A stretch of DNA of 64,000 bases from assembly GCF_002860165.1 (NCBI RefSeq), contig NZ_PGUZ01000012.1, forward strand, positions 81,764 to 145,763, read 5' to 3'. A program made the translations under genes and the position numbers. This DNA comes from Bacillus sp. V3-13 (GTDB lineage: Bacteria > Bacillota > Bacilli > Bacillales > Cytobacillaceae). This document shows, one piece after another, positions 37,504-46,206 of this stretch. Numbering within the stretch: position 1 is the stretch's first letter; the number at the start of each line of letters is the position of its first letter. Below the pieces are notes generated by a model. The model was given only the letters and a program-made list of their open reading frames with translations, was not told the DNA's origin and ran no database searches.

Positions 37504-37516
37504 ATTATGTAAACTA
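37504..37516 (+). repeat. 13-base repeat, copy 3
   Basis: Same motif as at 37173 and 6631, in the same orientation, 331 bases after copy 2. Confidence 0.6.
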
Positions 37517-37561
37517 GAAAATATTATTAGAAGCGAGACTTTAATTATGGTTTGTTCCCTT

Positions 37562-37621
37562 TTAGTACCGTCCTTCATAAAACACAAATGGCAAACCATT
37601 TATTCCATTAATGTTAATCAT
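37562..37621 (-). pseudogene. Fragment of a possible retropepsin-like gene
   Basis: A 19-codon reading frame overlaps the end of the degraded gene before it by an ATGA junction. It contains INGLPFVFYEG, like the start of the clan-AA aspartic protease genes that often follow relatives of the upstream gene. The rest is missing. Tentative. Confidence 0.3.
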
Positions 37622-37884
37622 ATTTTTCTTAATCCAGTCCATCTTTTTTCTTGAATATTTAAGTTTTGACGAGATGTGTGAAAAAAGTATAACTCACGAT
37701 CAGGCTTTTGTTTGTGTAACTCCGCATGCCTTTCTTAACGCCTTCATGGAATCATCAAAGCAATCAATCAATCAAGGACAGCCATATCTTTTAAAACTTT
37801 AATATTATTTTGGGAACATGCTTCGAGTGCTTCTAATACTACCCATTTATTTGGATAAGCTTGTCTTACTTCTTCCCATTTCAT
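37618..37884 (-). pseudogene. Frameshifted remnant of a conserved small Bacillus protein
   Basis: From an ATG at 37884 with a GGGAGG site the frame gives MKWEEVRQAYPNKWVVLEAL and continues to VLKDMAVLD, then hits TGA in a GATTGATTGATT repeat. The next frame continues CFDDSMKALRKA, and a third gives PDRELYFFHTSRQNLNIQEK to a TGA at 37620. The pieces line up with a family of about 85-residue Bacillus proteins, so at least two frameshifts have destroyed the gene. TGA here is not a Sec codon because the correct continuation is in another frame. Confidence 0.75.
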
Positions 37885-37999
37885 TACGTTTTCCTCCCTA
37901 TTTTTTATAATATGGCGGAGTATGATAGTGCTTATCAATTATCATAGCATCATGCTTCTGTAAAAAGAACGTGACAAATTTATAAACTCTATTGTCGTT

Positions 38000-38029
38000 A
38001 AAAAAAGCCTTTCCAATTTGGAAAAGCTT
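38000..38029 (-). terminator. Terminator of the ECF sigma/ABC operon
   Basis: AAGCCTTTCCAA pairs with TTGGAAAAGCTT (one mismatch), followed by T7 on the minus strand. Confidence 0.8.
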
Positions 38030-38049
38030 AACTCCCCTATACTTTATCT

Positions 38050-38580
38050 TTAGAGATTATGGTTTTTTAGTTCTACCGCAACTCCATACCTTAACCCTTC
38101 TTTATACTTTGCGTTGACTTGATCACTATATAAACTTTGATCAATGTATAACAGAGGGTTCTTGTCTAGATTATTTGGCTCGACATGATAGGTCAGGATA
38201 AAGTTGACTGACGAACCTGGCGGTAAACTTTGCAGTTGGCTGGCATCAAAGTCCCCCTCATTTGTTTGGTAATAATCTATGCCGTAAGCCAGCTTGGCTT
38301 CAATAATCCTTATAACAGAGATGTCCTTATCTGAAGTATTCTGCAGCTCCATCTCCACAGTAAGAGGAAAAGACTCATATCCATCTGCATCTTGCACTTG
38401 ACCGGAAGTGAGATCCGTTACTCGAAAGGTTGCGTTATCCAAAAGAATCGTTTCCCCCAACTGATAAGTTTTGATCTCATATTCTCTTGCAACACCTGCG
38501 TTTACGTTATAGACCCTTACGCCCCAGATTATAAATGCAATGGCAGCCACTGATAGAAAGAGAATTGTCTTTTTATTCAT
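38050..38580 (-). CDS. Membrane-anchored extracytoplasmic protein, last gene of the ECF operon
   Basis: The 176-residue protein has an N-terminal membrane segment (about 5-22) and an extracytoplasmic beta-sandwich-like domain: YQLGETILLDNATFRVTDL, then VEMELQNTSDKDISV and LPPGSSVNFILTYHV. This resembles DUF4352/telomeric-repeat-factor-like lipoprotein domains, but it has no lipobox cysteine. ATG 38580 has an AAGGAGA site and lies inside the end of the ATPase gene (8-base overlap). Function unknown. Confidence 0.7.
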   Translation of the reverse strand: MNKKTILFLSVAAIAFIIWGVRVYNVNAGVAREYEIKTYQLGETILLDNATFRVTDLTSGQVQDADGYESFPLTVEMELQNTSDKDISVIRIIEAKLAYGIDYYQTNEGDFDASQLQSLPPGSSVNFILTYHVEPNNLDKNPLLYIDQSLYSDQVNAKYKEGLRYGVAVELKNHNL

Positions 38581-39244
38581 TTTTGTCTCCTTGCAGGCTG
38601 TAGTGGTCCACAATTTTACCGTTTTCCATCATAAAAATTTCATCAGAAAGATAATCGAGTTCCTCTTTATCATGGCTGGCAATCAGAATACACTTATTCT
38701 CAGCCTTTAAACCCAGCAATAGCTTTTTCAACTCCTCTACTCCATCCGAATCCAATGCATTGGTCGGTTCATCAAGAATAATAAGATCCGGTTTTTCCAT
38801 GATGGCCTGGGCAAGACCCAAACGCTGCTTCATACCCAGTGAGTATTTTCGATACTTTCGCTTATCATCTGGATCCAATCCAACCAGACGGATTGACTCC
38901 CTAATCCGTTCATCATCAATTACATCATTTAGCTCGGCAAGCATTTTCAAATTTTTGAATCCTGTATAGCCGTTTAAAAAACCAGGGTATTCAATCAATA
39001 CTCCGACGCTTGGAGGAAAAGATGCTTCTTTTCCCAATGTCACTCCCCCAACCGTCACAGTGCCTTCAGTGGGCAAAATAAGACCGCACAATGCCCTGAA
39101 CAGCATCGTCTTGCCGGAACCATTCTTGCCTCTAAAACCGTATATAAAGCCCTTCTTTAATTGTAAATTGATATCTTTCAAGATTGGTTGTTTTTTTATT
39201 TCTTTTGAAACATGGTCTGCTTTTACATAAACAGATTCAGTCAT
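38573..39244 (-). CDS. ABC transporter ATP-binding protein
   Basis: The 223-residue ATPase has Walker A GKNGSGKTML, signature YSLGMKQRLGLAQ and Walker B LIILDEPTNALD, of the BcrA/antibiotic-exporter (ABC-2) type. ATG 39244 has a GGGGAGTGG site; the frame opens further upstream without one. It is the only ATPase in an operon with four permease genes, so it may serve two permease pairs. Role (peptide export, immunity or bacitracin-like resistance) is inferred. Confidence 0.9.
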   Translation of the reverse strand: MTESVYVKADHVSKEIKKQPILKDINLQLKKGFIYGFRGKNGSGKTMLFRALCGLILPTEGTVTVGGVTLGKEASFPPSVGVLIEYPGFLNGYTGFKNLKMLAELNDVIDDERIRESIRLVGLDPDDKRKYRKYSLGMKQRLGLAQAIMEKPDLIILDEPTNALDSDGVEELKKLLLGLKAENKCILIASHDKEELDYLSDEIFMMENGKIVDHYSLQGDKNE

Positions 39245-39257
39245 TTTTCCCACTCCC

Positions 39258-40070
39258 CTAAAGAATATCTTTTTCCTTAAAAACAAAGAATGTGATTATC
39301 GATATTAAGACATACAACACCAGGGAATACAAAATTGAAAAACGCAATGTAAGCTGGTGTTCAATATCAAAGATCGTTTGCTTCAAAATCATCGAATGAA
39401 TAGCAGGGAGCCATTTCAAATCGGAAAAGGTAGAAATGCCACCGAGAATAATAACCCCAAAATAAGCGATGGCCGGCGATATAAATTGGATGCAAAGGAG
39501 TTGGATGCTCGAAAGGACCAGCGTGGTCATAAAATAACCCAGTATTATGCGCAGTATTAAATCGCCGGGAGTAATTCGAATTTCCATCAGCGGTGCAATC
39601 ATATCCGTAAAAAAGGGTGATGCTCCTATTGAAAAGTCACATAGCACAAGGCTGGAGACAAAGTAAATGACAACAAACACGCCTATGTACAGGATCATAC
39701 TTTGAGCGACGATCCAGCCCATTTTTGCAAGGATATACTGTCCTTTCGAACGGCACCTCAGCAGCAAATAGGAGCGATTTTTCCCGATATCCTGAAATAA
39801 AAAATCACCAATCAGAAACAGGACGAAAAACTGGATAAAAGTCCAATTGACCGGCACCTCATATTCAGAAAGCAGCTTAATATAGCCATTATCCTTTAGT
39901 AATAAATAGAATGTGCCGACACTATTGCTGTCAAATGATTTTAGCTGCAAACTGGTCATCAGCGATAACGCAGCAATAATGCAATAAAAGATGAGATATT
40001 TATATTTTCCGTAGGACAAGCTGTATGCCATATCTCTTGAAAAAAGTTTGTAAATCGGATGATTCGTCAT
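39258..40070 (-). CDS. ABC-2 type permease, fourth of four
   Basis: The 270-residue protein has about six membrane segments and an N-terminal cytosolic stretch IYKLFSRDMAYSLSYGKYK. It overlaps the preceding gene by 4 bases. No conserved motif beyond general ABC-2 permease hydrophobicity is seen. Confidence 0.75.
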   Translation of the reverse strand: MTNHPIYKLFSRDMAYSLSYGKYKYLIFYCIIAALSLMTSLQLKSFDSNSVGTFYLLLKDNGYIKLLSEYEVPVNWTFIQFFVLFLIGDFLFQDIGKNRSYLLLRCRSKGQYILAKMGWIVAQSMILYIGVFVVIYFVSSLVLCDFSIGASPFFTDMIAPLMEIRITPGDLILRIILGYFMTTLVLSSIQLLCIQFISPAIAYFGVIILGGISTFSDLKWLPAIHSMILKQTIFDIEHQLTLRFSILYSLVLYVLISIITFFVFKEKDIL

Positions 40071-40870
40071 GAAAGAAAATCCTTCCTTTCATATAACCAT
40101 CCTGTAATTCCATATAACACTAATGAAATGACAAATAAATAGATGCAACGATAAAACGTGATCGTTGGTTCTAGCCAGTTATGTATAGAAAGAGTGGCAT
40201 TCCAAGTAAAGAGTTGAACAGGTAAGACACCCGTTTGGTCCAGGCCAGCCAGCCCGATTAAAATAATCATGATCAGTGCTGCATTCCTAATGAATTGCTT
40301 TAGAAAAAGCACGCAAAAAGAAATCATCAAAAAGCCTAAAAACTTCGTTATGAAGATGGTGAACACAATATTATAGGTAGCTATATTTGAGACAATGGAC
40401 AGGAAATGTTCCTTATTATTTAATAGCTCACTTATTGTACCTGAAGGGATTAACCAGGTATTCGTCGTTCCGACAAGCAATCCCCCAACAAGGAATGAAA
40501 TGGCCACTATGATAAATGTCAGAATAAAAGATAAACAGATTGCTGATATAACATGAGCATGCCAGGTACGAAAGCGTGAGCCAAACGTGATAACATTCAA
40601 GGCTCTTTCATTCTTTTCAATTAATTGGGTCAAAAGTGTCACAATAACAGGAATCGCGACGATGATAAACATTTGGTGATTGGTACTGCCAAGGTTCCCC
40701 CAAACATCCGCTATTAGATCAAAAATGCCTCTGTCTGACCAGGCTCCTCTTCTCGCAATCAGCATCAAACAGAACAATGTAAACAGGCAATATATACTTG
40801 CCAACAACCAAATCTTCTTATCTGAAAAAAGTTCTCTAATTGAAGTACGGAAAACGTTAAATGGTTTCAT
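40067..40870 (-). CDS. ABC-2 type permease, third of four
   Basis: About 267 residues with six membrane segments, starting MKPFNVFRTSIRELFSDKKI. ATG 40870 has an AGGTGG site, better than 40888. It overlaps its neighbours by a few bases on both sides, so translation is coupled through the operon. Confidence 0.75.
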   Translation of the reverse strand: MKPFNVFRTSIRELFSDKKIWLLASIYCLFTLFCLMLIARRGAWSDRGIFDLIADVWGNLGSTNHQMFIIVAIPVIVTLLTQLIEKNERALNVITFGSRFRTWHAHVISAICLSFILTFIIVAISFLVGGLLVGTTNTWLIPSGTISELLNNKEHFLSIVSNIATYNIVFTIFITKFLGFLMISFCVLFLKQFIRNAALIMIILIGLAGLDQTGVLPVQLFTWNATLSIHNWLEPTITFYRCIYLFVISLVLYGITGWLYERKDFLS

Positions 40871-41657
40871 TTTTGCCACCTGATGCATAATACCAGATAA
40901 AACTTCCCAGGATGCCTATTAATAAATAGACTGGAAGTTCCCAAGTCGCCTGGTAATTACCTAAAAATAACATAGTAAGCGGAGCCGTCCCTACTGTGCT
41001 GGCGAACACATCCAATCCCAGCACGATTAAGAAAGGAAAGATTAAAACGATATATCGATTTTTCACAACTGTTGAAAAAGCCAGACCTACTGATGCCAGC
41101 ATGCCGCCGAACATAAATATTACGAATAATCTTAGAATCACATAAATGAAAGGATGTTGATAAAATAGTTCTGGCCAGAAAGACCCTTCCACTACCAGGG
41201 GCATCCCAAAATAATAATTATTTTCTATTAATGGATAAGCAGCCATTTCACCTAAAAAGTTAATAATAAGCGGAAAAACCGCAACAAAGCCCCCGATGCA
41301 AAAATTTACTGTATAGCGAATGAGTAAATACTTTCTCTTTTCCACCTTGGTTAAAATATTCTTGATTAATCCTGTGTTAAAGTCTTCAGCATATGCATCT
41401 GAATAGGCTAAAGAAGCAAGAAGGGGAAAAGTTAATGAATATATAAGATAAGTATCTCCTATAAAATACATCCAACTAACATAGGCACTTCTGGGATATA
41501 GCATATAATCATCATCCGTCAGACCATGTGGCCATGTATTGATGACGGGTAATAAAGCATAAACCAACCCTACAATGATTAATAGCCAAAAAACTGGCCG
41601 CTTGCCAACTCGATTGATCTCCATTTTAAGCATTCGATCACCCTGCCAATTAATCAT
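40857..41657 (-). CDS. ABC-2 type permease, second of four
   Basis: A 266-residue polytopic membrane protein with about six segments. A second ATG at 41633 (MLKMEINRVGKRPVFW) has an AGGGTGA site and may be the true start. It is similar in size and layout to the other three permeases. Confidence 0.72.
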   Translation of the reverse strand: MINWQGDRMLKMEINRVGKRPVFWLLIIVGLVYALLPVINTWPHGLTDDDYMLYPRSAYVSWMYFIGDTYLIYSLTFPLLASLAYSDAYAEDFNTGLIKNILTKVEKRKYLLIRYTVNFCIGGFVAVFPLIINFLGEMAAYPLIENNYYFGMPLVVEGSFWPELFYQHPFIYVILRLFVIFMFGGMLASVGLAFSTVVKNRYIVLIFPFLIVLGLDVFASTVGTAPLTMLFLGNYQATWELPVYLLIGILGSFIWYYASGGKNETI

Positions 41658-42420
41658 AAAATTCTTTTTTATCGTAGATTCTTAGGCAAATCAGAGATAA
41701 TACAAAAATTCCAAATACAAAATATACTAAGTTGAACCATTGATCTGCCGGCGTTATCCAAGTTTCTAGCGTAATACGCGCTCTCCCCAGAAACAAGCTG
41801 AATTGTTCTGGAACAAGGCCGTCTGTCCCGAGGATGACCAATGCTGCAAAAAAAACATAGATATTCTTCTTTAGAATCAACTTTAAAAATATCACACATG
41901 TCGCGATAAATAAGATTGCGAGAAATCTAGAGCTTAAAACATATGCCCAAACTTTTACGCTTGTGACATGAGGAACATATAGTGGAAAATACTCTTTATT
42001 ATCAAGTAAAAAGTACACCATCCCCTCCTCTGATCCCCATAAATTATTGATATGTCCTGTAAGAATAAATGAAGCTATAATTCCGCCCAAAGCCATTATT
42101 ATAGTAAAACAGGCACTTAAGAAAATAGAAAAGATAAAGTGGTTATAAAATAAGTTTCGTTTCTGCTTGATTCTTAGCACAAATGTATCCCGTTCAAATT
42201 GATCCATGAGCAAAGGGAGAATAATCGCAAAGATTGGAAGAGCCCCCAGTACTAACGGCATTATGCCGGCGCTTCCTCCCCATCTGACATTTGAAACATA
42301 ATCGAATAAGGAATTACTGATTGCGTTGTCTGCAGTAATGACACTAACGATAACGATACCTATAAAGTAAGCAATAATTAGAATTAGCATTCTGATGGAT
42401 ATATTTTTAAGATCAATCAT
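41650..42420 (-). CDS. ABC-2 type permease, first of four
   Basis: The 256-residue protein has about six membrane segments. It begins MIDLKNISIRMLILIIAYF and overlaps both neighbours by about 8 bases. Function as transporter subunit is inferred from context. Confidence 0.72.
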   Translation of the reverse strand: MIDLKNISIRMLILIIAYFIGIVIVSVITADNAISNSLFDYVSNVRWGGSAGIMPLVLGALPIFAIILPLLMDQFERDTFVLRIKQKRNLFYNHFIFSIFLSACFTIIMALGGIIASFILTGHINNLWGSEEGMVYFLLDNKEYFPLYVPHVTSVKVWAYVLSSRFLAILFIATCVIFLKLILKKNIYVFFAALVILGTDGLVPEQFSLFLGRARITLETWITPADQWFNLVYFVFGIFVLSLICLRIYDKKEFYD

Positions 42421-43372
42421 TGCTGGTATCGACCCCGCCGGGTTTTTCTTCAGCTATCATCCCTGCAAGATGTAAACCATAATCTTTTTTCGATAGCTCT
42501 TTACTACCAGTCACATCCAAATAAAATTTGTCATCTGGAATGCCTTTATTGATCTCGATATTCTTAACTGTGAGAGATAGAACGGGTTCATTCTGTTGGC
42601 CATAACATTTTAAGCCCAACAGGGCACCAGTTTCTTTTGAAACCGTCATACTAAAAGGGCCGGCTAAAAATTCAGATGTTTTTTTTGTAAGTTCCCCCTC
42701 AATTAGATAGACAGGCATGCCAAATTGTTCTCCTTCTTTATAGTGCCAATCTGGATAATTGTTATATATAAGTACAAACCATTCACTATTAGTAACTTCT
42801 TGGTTATATACACCCAAATAATGCCTTTCGTTATCAGTGATAACTTCTTTGGTGAAAATATTTTTCTCAGGAATTTGGCTTATCGCAATGCCATCTTTTA
42901 ATAATACATTTTCTGTTTCAATAACCTTTCCATCGTTAATTATTTGATATTGTGAACGGTTTTTCTTCTTATCGAAGTCAACATGGAACTGAAAATGCAT
43001 CATTTCACCATCTAGTGGGTATCCAAATTCAAATTCCCCTTGTGCATTTTGAATATAGTCCCAGGAATAAAACATTTTTTCCACAATATGAAATTGATCC
43101 GGATATTTTTTTGCAAATTCTTCTTCTGTTTTCATCTGAAAAGGAAACTGTTCCTCTTTAAGCGGATCTCTGTGTGTCTTATTAAATCTGACAGATTCAT
43201 TGATTTTTACAAATTTCTCAGCTTCACTGACTTCTACAGGTCTCTCATTATTATTGACGACAACGTTTTTCTCACTCGCCGACTTGTTGACAACACTTGG
43301 ATAAATCTTGATTCCGAGTAACACCAGTGCCAGCAAAGTAACAAGTATAATTGGTAGCACTTGTTTTATCAT
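42413..43372 (-). CDS. Anti-sigma-like extracytoplasmic sensor paralogue without the cytosolic domain
   Basis: The 319-residue protein has one N-terminal membrane segment (about 5-22) and a large extracytoplasmic domain. That domain is a clear paralogue of the next upstream gene's: shared blocks include NAQGEFEFGYPL, EQFGMPVYLIEGE and AGPFSMTVSKETGALLGLK. It lacks the cytosolic N-terminal region of that protein, so it may be a co-sensor and not itself an anti-sigma factor. The domain resembles RseB/LolA-like sensors in general style only. Confidence 0.72.
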   Translation of the reverse strand: MIKQVLPIILVTLLALVLLGIKIYPSVVNKSASEKNVVVNNNERPVEVSEAEKFVKINESVRFNKTHRDPLKEEQFPFQMKTEEEFAKKYPDQFHIVEKMFYSWDYIQNAQGEFEFGYPLDGEMMHFQFHVDFDKKKNRSQYQIINDGKVIETENVLLKDGIAISQIPEKNIFTKEVITDNERHYLGVYNQEVTNSEWFVLIYNNYPDWHYKEGEQFGMPVYLIEGELTKKTSEFLAGPFSMTVSKETGALLGLKCYGQQNEPVLSLTVKNIEINKGIPDDKFYLDVTGSKELSKKDYGLHLAGMIAEEKPGGVDTSND

Positions 43373-44454
43373 CGGCCGTTCCTTCTAGATGAATTGCTAG
43401 TATACATCCCGCCGGTCTTTTCTTGGTAATTCTCAATATCTGCAATATTGTAATCGAAATTGGGCAGTTCTACTCCTGAAACTTCTAGATGAAACACATC
43501 TTCAGGAACGCCTTTATTAATCGAAATATTTTTCACCGTGACCGTTACAATGGGCTCATTACCTTTTCCGTAACATTTTAAATCTAATAGTGCACCAGTA
43601 TCCTTTGAAACTGTCATTGTAAATGGACCAGCTAATCTCTGAGATATACTCTCCGAAATTTCGCCATCAATTTCATAAACAGGCATACCGAACTGTTCGG
43701 CTTCTCGATATTCCCAATCTGTATAATTGTTACGAAGCAAAATAAACCACTCACTGTCAAAAATGTACTGACTATAACCCAAAAAGTAATCATTACCCGT
43801 TATGACTTTTTTATTGTATATATTTTTCTCAGGATTTTGACGTAGAAGAGTGCCATTCTTGAGTAAAGAATTTTCTGACGCAATCAAATTGCTACCCTGG
43901 TATTCTTCATATTTCGTCCGGTTTTTGCCGTTATCAAAATCAGCATAAAACTGAACTCGCTGTATGTTATCCGGATCACTATAACTGAATTCAAATTCGC
44001 CGTGTGCGTTGTGAATATATTTACTGGAGAAATATAATTTTTTTAAAATACTAAATTTATCAGGGTTTTGTTGTGCGAGCACATGATTATATTTCAAATC
44101 GTCGTACCAGAACGATTGCTTATACTGCATATAATCTTGTTTCATGTTCACACCGCGATATTCTGCACGACTTACTTCACTTATGATCGCCTGTTGATCA
44201 GGTTGATCCTCTTGGGCAAGATTAATTTGTTTTGCTGTAAAATGAATGATCCCGGCTAAAAATATGCATAACACAGATGCACTCAAAATCATATTTACCT
44301 TGCTCTGTAAAGAAAGCTTTTCTCTTTTTGGCTTTTCAATCGTAAACTTATTTATGGCCTTTAAAACATTCTGTTTATGTTTCTCCTCAAAACGGATATC
44401 TTTTAAAAGCGTTTCATTCATTTTCTCATTTAGATTTTCAAGCCTTTTATCCAT
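43369..44454 (-). CDS. Anti-sigma factor with extracytoplasmic sensor domain
   Basis: The 361-residue protein has a cytosolic N-terminus (about 1-48), one membrane segment (about 49-70) and a long outer domain (NAHGEFEFSYSD, EQFGMPVYEIDGE, AGPFTMTVSKDTGALLDLK). Its gene directly follows and overlaps the ECF sigma gene, the usual place for the cognate anti-sigma factor. The N-terminus has no recognised zinc HxxxCxxC motif. It overlaps its paralogue downstream by 4 bases. Confidence 0.75.
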   Translation of the reverse strand: MDKRLENLNEKMNETLLKDIRFEEKHKQNVLKAINKFTIEKPKREKLSLQSKVNMILSASVLCIFLAGIIHFTAKQINLAQEDQPDQQAIISEVSRAEYRGVNMKQDYMQYKQSFWYDDLKYNHVLAQQNPDKFSILKKLYFSSKYIHNAHGEFEFSYSDPDNIQRVQFYADFDNGKNRTKYEEYQGSNLIASENSLLKNGTLLRQNPEKNIYNKKVITGNDYFLGYSQYIFDSEWFILLRNNYTDWEYREAEQFGMPVYEIDGEISESISQRLAGPFTMTVSKDTGALLDLKCYGKGNEPIVTVTVKNISINKGVPEDVFHLEVSGVELPNFDYNIADIENYQEKTGGMYTSNSSRRNGR

Positions 44455-45004
44455 TGTGCTTTCCTCCGTCCAGCATCTTTTTTAATTTTAGACGCGCACG
44501 GTGTAATCTTGATTTAACCGTGTTCTGATTTAACTCCAGTAAATCAGCTATTTCGTTTATTTGAAGTTCTTCATAATAATGTAAAATAATAACCTCACGC
44601 AAAATAATTGGCAGCGAAACGACCATCTCGGAAATGAAAAGACTTTCTTCATTGATTAATATTCTTGATTCTGTTGATTCCTCAGAGCGGTTCCATTTGG
44701 GACTAAATATATTGGTAAAGAGGACATTTTTATAAGCCCAGCTTTTCATAACATCTTTGCACTTATTAACTGTTATCCGATAAATCCATGTTTTATATGA
44801 AGATTCGCGGCGAAACATATCCATATTTTTGTAGCATTTTATAAATACTTCCTGTGCAATATCTTCAGCTAACTGTTTTTGGCGAACATATGTATATGCC
44901 AGTCGAACCACACTCTTACCATACTCTTCCATCAGCCATACAAGCCGTTCTTCCCGGCTTAAACTGTCGTGTGTCTCTGCTTCCGATCTCTCCCTTTCAA
45001 ACAT
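44447..45004 (-). CDS. ECF-type RNA polymerase sigma factor
   Basis: The 185-residue protein has region 2 (VVRLAYTYVRQKQLAEDIAQEVFIK, in pieces; YKTWIYRITVNKCKD) and region 4 (LREVIILHYYEELQINEIADLL, then NTVKSRLHRARLKLKK). This is the SigW/SigM-like extracytoplasmic function class. It heads an eight-gene operon with overlapping genes and ABC exporters, so it probably responds to an envelope or antibiotic stress. A self-type promoter is upstream. Confidence 0.92.
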   Translation of the reverse strand: MFERERSEAETHDSLSREERLVWLMEEYGKSVVRLAYTYVRQKQLAEDIAQEVFIKCYKNMDMFRRESSYKTWIYRITVNKCKDVMKSWAYKNVLFTNIFSPKWNRSEESTESRILINEESLFISEMVVSLPIILREVIILHYYEELQINEIADLLELNQNTVKSRLHRARLKLKKMLDGGKHNG

Positions 45005-45028
45005 GATAGCCTCCTCTCTTTTCCAGTT

Positions 45029-45057
45029 TAGACGACACCCTCAATATTTTGGTTTTA
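45029..45057 (-). promoter_or_regulatory. Possible ECF-type autoregulated promoter
   Basis: On the minus strand TAAAAC (45057-45052) and CGTCTA (45034-45029) are 17 bases apart, close to the TGAAAC-N16-CGTC consensus of Bacillus SigM/SigW promoters. It lies 25 bases before the sigma gene, just ahead of its GAGGAGG site. Confidence 0.5.
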
Positions 45058-45358
45058 TGTTTCTTGGAAAATTTAAAAATATTACATTATGAATCATATT
45101 TGACTCATTAAATTTCTTAATTTTACCATAATTTTTACTATTCATAAAAAAAATCCTTACTGAAATGACTGAGTAAGGATACTTTAGTGATTCTAAAGAA
45201 AATAATTCTTTTGTCATTAAGGTCTTTACTTGACTTAATTGTCCTTGATTTATGAATGAGCTGTTTTCCCTTACGAACTGTCAACAGGAACTCCGTTGTC
45301 ATAACAATAGGCGTTCTTGATTTATTATCTACAGGTAGTTGTAAATTGCTATGATTAA
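45058..45358. other. Intergenic between the ECF and enoyl-CoA hydratase genes
   Basis: Contains a minus-strand terminator at 45153-45180 and no recognised gene. A 54-codon minus-strand frame in it is not recognised. Confidence 0.4.
45145..45180 (-). terminator. Terminator of the enoyl-CoA hydratase group
   Basis: Perfect 9-bp stem ATCCTTACT / AGTAAGGAT followed on the minus strand by a run of T residues. Confidence 0.75.
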
Positions 45359-46147
45359 TTATCTTCCTTTAAATGAGGGCTTGATCTTTTCCAAGAATGA
45401 TTTAGTTCCTTCTCTAAAATCCTCTGAAGCAGCTATCAAACCGAAGTAATCAGCACCGAGAAGAGCGGACTCTTCCAAAGATAGGTTACCGCCTCGATGA
45501 ATTGCCTCCCATGTCAGTTTTACAGCGACAGGAGCCTGAGACAAAACTTCCAGGACAAGAGTTTCTGTTTCTAATAGTAACTTATCAGGTTCAACGATCC
45601 TATTAATCAATCCTATTCTGTAAGCTTCGTCTGTGTTTATCGTATTTCCGGTGAGCAACAATTCTGCAGCACGTCCCTTACCTACAAGTCTGGGGAGCCT
45701 TGTAGTTCCTCCAAAACCGGCAATAGCTCCAATACGGACTTCAGGATGACCCAATCTGGCATGATGAGCAGAAACACGGAGCATGCAGGCTTCAGCTAAC
45801 TCAAGACCACCTCCTAGTGCGAAGCCGTTGATAGCAGCAACCACTAATTTCCCCAATGATTCTATTTTATTATTAACCGTCACAGCTAACTGAGCTAAAT
45901 CCCTTACTTCCAGAGGAGTAGCTTTATTGAGAAACTGAATGTCCGCACCTGCGGAAAATGCCTTTTCCCCTGCACCGGTAATGATTACTGCCTTTACGCT
46001 ATTATCACTTTTAATTGTGTCCAGGATGGATGAAAGTTGTTCCAGTACATCCAGGTTTAAAGCATTTAGTGCTTCCGGTCTGTTTAATGTAATTCTTGCA
46101 ATTCCATTTTCTTCAGTGTAGAGTACAACATCTTTGTTTAACATCAT
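45359..46147 (-). CDS. Enoyl-CoA hydratase/isomerase family protein
   Basis: The 262-residue crotonase-fold protein has the oxyanion-hole segment GAGEKAFSAGADIQFL and AINGFALGGGLELAEACMLRV with the conserved glutamates (E in GGGLELA and the later PEVRIG). It would hydrate enoyl-CoA in beta-oxidation or a related degradation. The ATG has a GGAGGGG site. Its neighbours (alpha/beta hydrolase, TetR regulator) suggest a fatty or aromatic acid degradation set. Confidence 0.88.
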   Translation of the reverse strand: MMLNKDVVLYTEENGIARITLNRPEALNALNLDVLEQLSSILDTIKSDNSVKAVIITGAGEKAFSAGADIQFLNKATPLEVRDLAQLAVTVNNKIESLGKLVVAAINGFALGGGLELAEACMLRVSAHHARLGHPEVRIGAIAGFGGTTRLPRLVGKGRAAELLLTGNTINTDEAYRIGLINRIVEPDKLLLETETLVLEVLSQAPVAVKLTWEAIHRGGNLSLEESALLGADYFGLIAASEDFREGTKSFLEKIKPSFKGR

Positions 46148-46206
46148 AACCCCTCCAATATAAATGTTTTAAGTATTTTTTCATAGCATTTTTCTTTTGC
46201 AATCAC

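Larger units (their letters stand above)
37033..37617. other. Intergenic, AT-rich, with repeated motif and hairpin
   Basis: No intact gene is visible. It contains two copies of a 13-base motif (37173 and 37504) and a GGTTGCC / GGCAACC hairpin followed by TTTT at 37188-37223. A degraded gene starts on the right side. The stretch looks like a decayed accessory segment. Confidence 0.5.

Noticed and set aside
37765..37773. TGA in the remnant at 37.6-37.9 kb as a Sec codon
   Set aside because: The protein continues in a different frame on both sides, so the change is a frameshift at a GATT repeat.
45116..45291. 54-codon minus-strand frame between ECF and hydratase genes
   Set aside because: It crosses a terminator hairpin, has no ribosome binding site, and no recognised similarity.
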